The notes under the pieces are model-generated. The model did no database searches. It was not told the origin of the DNA and saw nothing but the letters and a program-made list of their open reading frames with translations. A stretch of 64,000 nucleotides of DNA. It comes from Muricea muricata (lineage: Eukaryota > Cnidaria > Anthozoa > Malacalcyonacea > Plexauridae). Location: the NCBI GenBank assembly GCA_963855995.1, contig OY979727.1:10966946-11030945 (forward strand), written 5' to 3'. A program made the position numbers and the translations under genes. This document shows, in pieces, positions 60,039 to 64,000 of the stretch (within the stretch, counting starts at the first letter, position 1; each line of letters begins with the position of its first letter).

Positions 60039-60520
60039 TATTGAACTGTCGACAAATAGGTTTATCAACTGATTGCCGACTTGTTCGGGGAGGGGTTAGC
60101 TTTAAATCTGTAACTGGTATGAAGACAGACTTTTGGCTAAAATCTGTGTAGGATGAGGTGAGGGAGGGGGGGGGGAGTGGGTTGAAGCAATCTCACAAAG
60201 GTTTGGAGATACCTAGTTAAAACAAGAGTACAGGGCTTATTATCCAGGAGCATATAATCCCCCCTCTTTTAAGACTGTGGGGATTATGGATGCTTTATGA
60301 TATACTTGACTGATGTATCATTCAATTATCACACAACTCTTGGCTTGCTTTGTTATATTTTCTTGTGCTATTTTATTTATTTATTCATACATATCTTAAA
60401 GATATTTTGAAATTTGAAGATTGACATGAGCTTTACATACTTTCCAAACAACTGTCAAATTGAAAAAGTGAGATTGTAATAGGTATTTTCATCTATCTTC
60501 TCTTCATCTTTAACATTCAG

Positions 60521-62523
60521 GAATTTATCTGTCAACTTGTTTGAGAAGCGTCCTCAAAATTCAATCATTGTTATTTTCTAGATATTGCCAGCTTCAAGAA
60601 TGCTTCAAATTGTTCACTGACCTTTTTGCCGATCATGAAAAAGGAACACTGTCAATGCAGTGATGGAAAGTATACAAAAACGTCTTGATATTTTCTTCTG
60701 TTGTTTAGTCATAAAATGACTTGGACATTATAGGCTTGCTTGTGACCAGTGGCTGTGTTTATTGTAAAGTTTTCAAATTTACTAATCAACACCCAAAGTT
60801 TTGGAAAATGACTCTGTATCAGTCAAGTCACAAAAGAAACATGGAATTCTGAAAAGAGATCATGGAGTTACAATTGTTATTGTCTGAAATTCGGAATTTT
60901 TCCTTAAACCTTTAGCAAAAATTCGTCATGAAAATTTTGCATTTTAATATTTTACATTTATTTTGAGTAGTATTACCTTTGTAATAGAAGGTAATTGGTC
61001 AATTTTTACCTTGTCACAGGTCACAACCAGCACATAATTTAGTATTTGCAAGCACTGAATTGACTATCCATGTCTGTTTAAAGTTTGAAGCACTTGCTTG
61101 AAAATCACAAAGAGTTGGCACGGTCGACATATGTGCTTCTATAATATCAATTGTTTGAAAAAATATCAACTTTTGAACATTCTCCAAATTATATGACACT
61201 TTAATTGTGTCTCTTGCTTAACATGTAGACTGAAATAATATACTTTATTTATTTTTCCCAGTCTAACTCGATCGTGAATGGGAGTTGTATGTCGATGAGT
61301 AACATCTTGAGAACCCAAAATTCATTAATTCGGTTTTCAGTCTAATGTATTTGGATTCAAATTACTGACTTGACAAAGGTCTCTGATTTTGGTGATTTTT
61401 TACAATCCCAAACAGTTGTCAGCATCCATTTTGGGACTTCATTTCAATTCCATAAAGAAATAGTGTCTGCCATATCTGCTTACCAATCACAGTTAGAATA
61501 TCTGAAAACACCACACACTCAGTTCTAATTCAGCTGTTATTGATCATTTTAATCATGGGATTTTCAGTCTTTGTGATTTTCAATAGCAACTTCTTCAACT
61601 TTAGAACAAACAAGGTCAAATAATGTAGTAATATATAAACTGAGCTTTGCTGCATAAAAAAGTGGAGCTGGTTTGAATACAAATTAACTGAAGCACCAAA
61701 AATTCTCTCCATTTTGCAACAGTGTTGTATATAAAGAAAACCAAAACCAAACAACAAAATAATTTTTAATGAAGGCACAAGAAAACAACCCTCAAAAGTT
61801 TAAGGAATTGTTCATTGAAAATATGTTTCGTAAAAATGGAGATTTCAACATTTTTCGATTGAGAAGGTTGTACTGAAATTGAAGGTAACAGGATTACAGT
61901 TGAGCTTGATAGTATTGTGCAAAATTTTTTAAAGTTTGAATAAAACTTTTGACATTTCAATTTTAACCTGGTTTTTAAAAAAGCAATTTTCAAAACAATT
62001 CTCATTGTATTAATCACTGAATTCAAGTACTTGTATTTCATTAGGTGAGTTTTTGAATCATATTCAATGAAGTAATTATGAAATGCATATTTCAGTTTCT
62101 TTTTTGGCTTGATTTTGTTTATTCTTGTTTGACAAATAAAATTACTGACTTTTAAGAACTTTGTTTCATTTCCTTTTGCTTCAGTTCGAATTTATATTCA
62201 AACAGTTCCACTTTGTGATTATAATAATAATATAAGAAAACGGGTTCACATGGCTTTTGAACATGGTTTTTTCAACAAGTAAGTAAAGATAAAGTTTATG
62301 CTTGAAAGAGATTTGTTTTTAACCTGACAAGAAAATTATTAACCAAAATTCATTGCTTTCGAGCTTTCTGCTTCACAGGCATTCAAATAATTGCTTTTGG
62401 ATTGGTTACTTATTTGGTTTGTTTTATTACTAAAAGTACTTTCGTTTTGTTTTATCACTTAGTGCTTTAGATGTTGCACCTGCGCCTATATTAAGTGAGC
62501 TAAATTTGCCAACCATTGAGTAA
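60521..62523 (+). CDS. Unidentified gene, 3' exons
   Basis: The last two exons are well supported: 62,185-62,278 (after TTGCTTCAG, ending at a perfect GTAAGT donor) and 62,463-62,523 (after ATCACTTAG, stop TAA). They join in frame and encode about 51 residues, including QTVPLCDYNNNIRKRVHMAF and ending ILSELNLPTIE. Likely earlier exons are 60,521-60,659 (LQECFKLFTDLFADHEKG) and one starting at 61,020 (PAHNLVFASTELTIHVCL); these two join in the same phase (Q codon split 2+1). A third open block near 61,330-61,528 (VVSIHFGTSFQFHKEIVS) lacks a good acceptor. I do not recognise the family. It is downstream of MED27 on the same strand, and I cannot rule out more than one gene. Confidence 0.4.
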
Positions 62524-63565
62524 TTTTTTAACTGTTTAAAATTATGAAGTTTTTTCCAAATGAAAAACTTAGTTGTTGACAAATTAGATTTCGAAATTAA
62601 AATTAAAAACATTTTTTATACATCATAGAAACTGTTGATTGTAATTTTGTTGACTATAAGACGTACTTCCTATTTCTTTATGTGTTAACTATATGAAATA
62701 TCTAGAAGAAAAAAAACATGTCAAAAACGTTTGAAATTTTGTTCAGTTGCATTTTCAAACTGTAAAATAAATATTTGGTTTATCTCAATAAATTACGGCT
62801 TGTCAGGTTAAAAAAGCAGCGTGAGATATATGGCTTATAAGATAGAAATAATTACGTTTTTAATTTTTTGGAACTAGTCAAAAACAGAGATGCTCTTCGT
62901 ACCATTTTTACTACACATTTATTGATAAGTTTCATAAAGTACATTGAAGAAAATATTACGAAATGAAATAACATGGGACTAATTCAGCTCAAAAGACTTG
63001 GTATATAATTCAAAAATTAGTTAATCATTGCTTTAAATTTTGGATAAAAATTACAGTCAATCTTCTGAGAAAGTACATCTATAAAAGATCTCTATTTCAT
63101 GTATAAATGTTAACAAAAAAGAAAATGGGCGTTCTTATTCCGTTTTTTTTAGTTATATCTTTGAGCCGTATATTTCTGTGTAATTATGAAACAACTTGGT
63201 GTTATGTTTTACAATTCTCTGTCGAACTCTCAAAATTTATCCACTCCTAGTTGTTTTGTGATTATTCAGCTTGAAGTATAAACAATTATCTTGAAAAGAC
63301 CAAGTTCTTTTTAACATTGTTCTTTCACTTGTGTTCATTCACTTGTGTTAAATGCAATGTTTATTGTCTTCTTCCTGCCATGTTCTGTTTTCTTCTATTG
63401 TTATATAAGTAAGTACAATTTGTGGTAGTTAAACTCTTTTTATTGTTATTTAAATTGTAATCTTTACAAATTCTTTTCAATAAATTGTTTACAAAATTTA
63501 CAGGTGACCCCTTTTAATTAAAAATTCAATTCCCATGGGAATTGAGAAATTGAATACAAAAAAAT
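62524..63565. other. No recognised gene
   Basis: AT-rich 3' flank of the unidentified gene. AATAAA-like words occur (for example near 62,768 and 63,480), but I cannot assign a polyadenylation site. Confidence 0.4.
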
Positions 63566-63689
63566 CCCCCTACCCCAGCCAGCCCCCAAGTGCTACTTCC
63601 ACCTAAGTAGAAGTACTTATACATAGTACAAGTACTTCTACTTATTTACAGTGGAAGTAGCACTCAGAGAGCTGGCCGGGGTAGCGGGG
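63566..63689. repeat. 124-base cruciform-type hairpin
   Basis: CCCCCTACCCCAGCCAGC and AAGTGCTACTTCCAC pair with GTGGAAGTAGCACT and GCTGGCCGGGGTAGCGGGG. The loop is itself palindromic (AAGTAGAAGTACTT and AAGTACTTCTACTT). It is MITE-like, and GC-rich compared with its flanks. Confidence 0.7.
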
Positions 63690-64000
63690 CAAAGAGAAGA
63701 CCAACCTTGCAAATACTATTGCAAATTGCTAAGTTGATCTTCCCCGGAGAGCAGCCGCGCATACCTAACAAATTAAAGCAACAAACGTTAGTGACTTAAG
63801 TACTCTGCATGCAAATTTGAATCCCAAAGCCAAAGTGACAAGTGCCCCCCGCTGATCCTACCAACTGCCTACCTGCCTCAGGTCTAAGCTGTCTTCCTCA
63901 GTTCTAAGCTCCTGCACTCCATTCGTAACTTTCACTTTCCTCACCATCGCACAGTCACTCGCAACTGATAAACCCGCATGCACCACCACCACCCCGACTG
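63690..64000. other. Window end, no recognised gene
   Basis: Base composition rises in GC and C-rich words such as CCACCACCACC appear. It may be the start of something cut by the window edge. Confidence 0.3.

Overview
The window is eukaryotic genomic DNA from an animal. It is AT-rich by eye. Genes are split by GT-AG introns, and there are many miniature inverted-repeat transposons, tRNA-derived repeats and a simple satellite. The recognisable genes are a GFI1/Senseless-type zinc-finger repressor, RING/B-box (TRIM) proteins ending in a TLDc domain, and the 3' end of the Mediator subunit gene MED27. The mix of expanded TRIM genes, a single GFI1-like gene and dense hairpin repeats suggests a non-bilaterian metazoan, most likely a cnidarian. 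That placement is inference, not proven here.

Layout. Bases 1-12,500 hold no gene I can name, only a few coding-like patches and repeats. From 12,569 to 16,922 (+) lies an apparently intact three-exon GFI1-like gene, with a SNAG motif in exon 1 and five C2H2 fingers in exon 3. From about 15.4 to 56.4 kb there is a tandem array. The 3' part of the GFI1-like gene (end of intron 2 plus the zinc-finger exon) was duplicated together with a convergent TRIM-TLDc gene on the minus strand. There are five TRIM-TLDc copies, here called A (18.6-22.1), B (25.6-28.8), C (31.5-36.0), D (39.0-42.3) and E (48.8-51.8 kb). Four zinc-finger exons are present: the parent plus three SNAG-less copies at 23.7, 36.6 and 46.6 kb. 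TRIM A, B and D have intact reading frames across all four exons (566, 569 and 563 residues). C has a one-base loss that separates the TLDc part from the TRIM part. E has two frame-breaking deletions. Shared structure pairs A with B and D with E as sister units, with C apart.

Mobile DNA has broken up the array in ways that can be dated relative to the duplications. A degenerate hAT transposon (42,374-45,562) sits upstream of TRIM D. A 4.4-kb foldback element (51,947-56,372) has arms of about 2 kb carrying a 9-bp satellite and is flanked by the 8-bp duplication AGAAAATG; it sits upstream of TRIM E. Several MITEs also have exact target-site duplications and can be compared with empty sites in paralogous units. 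Fragments of a BEL/Pao-type retropepsin (DUF1758-like) were duplicated with the units.

Downstream of the array, MED27 3' exons lie on the plus strand (56.6-58.3 kb; the earliest exon's end is uncertain). They are followed by a gene I cannot identify, whose last two exons (62.19-62.52 kb) join in frame. The last 1.5 kb holds a perfect-looking cruciform hairpin and no recognised gene.

How the genes may work together: the GFI1-like protein should be a nuclear DNA-binding repressor. The TRIM-TLDc proteins should be cytoplasmic coiled-coil E3 ubiquitin ligases with a TLDc effector. Their co-duplication looks like linkage by segmental duplication rather than a shared pathway.
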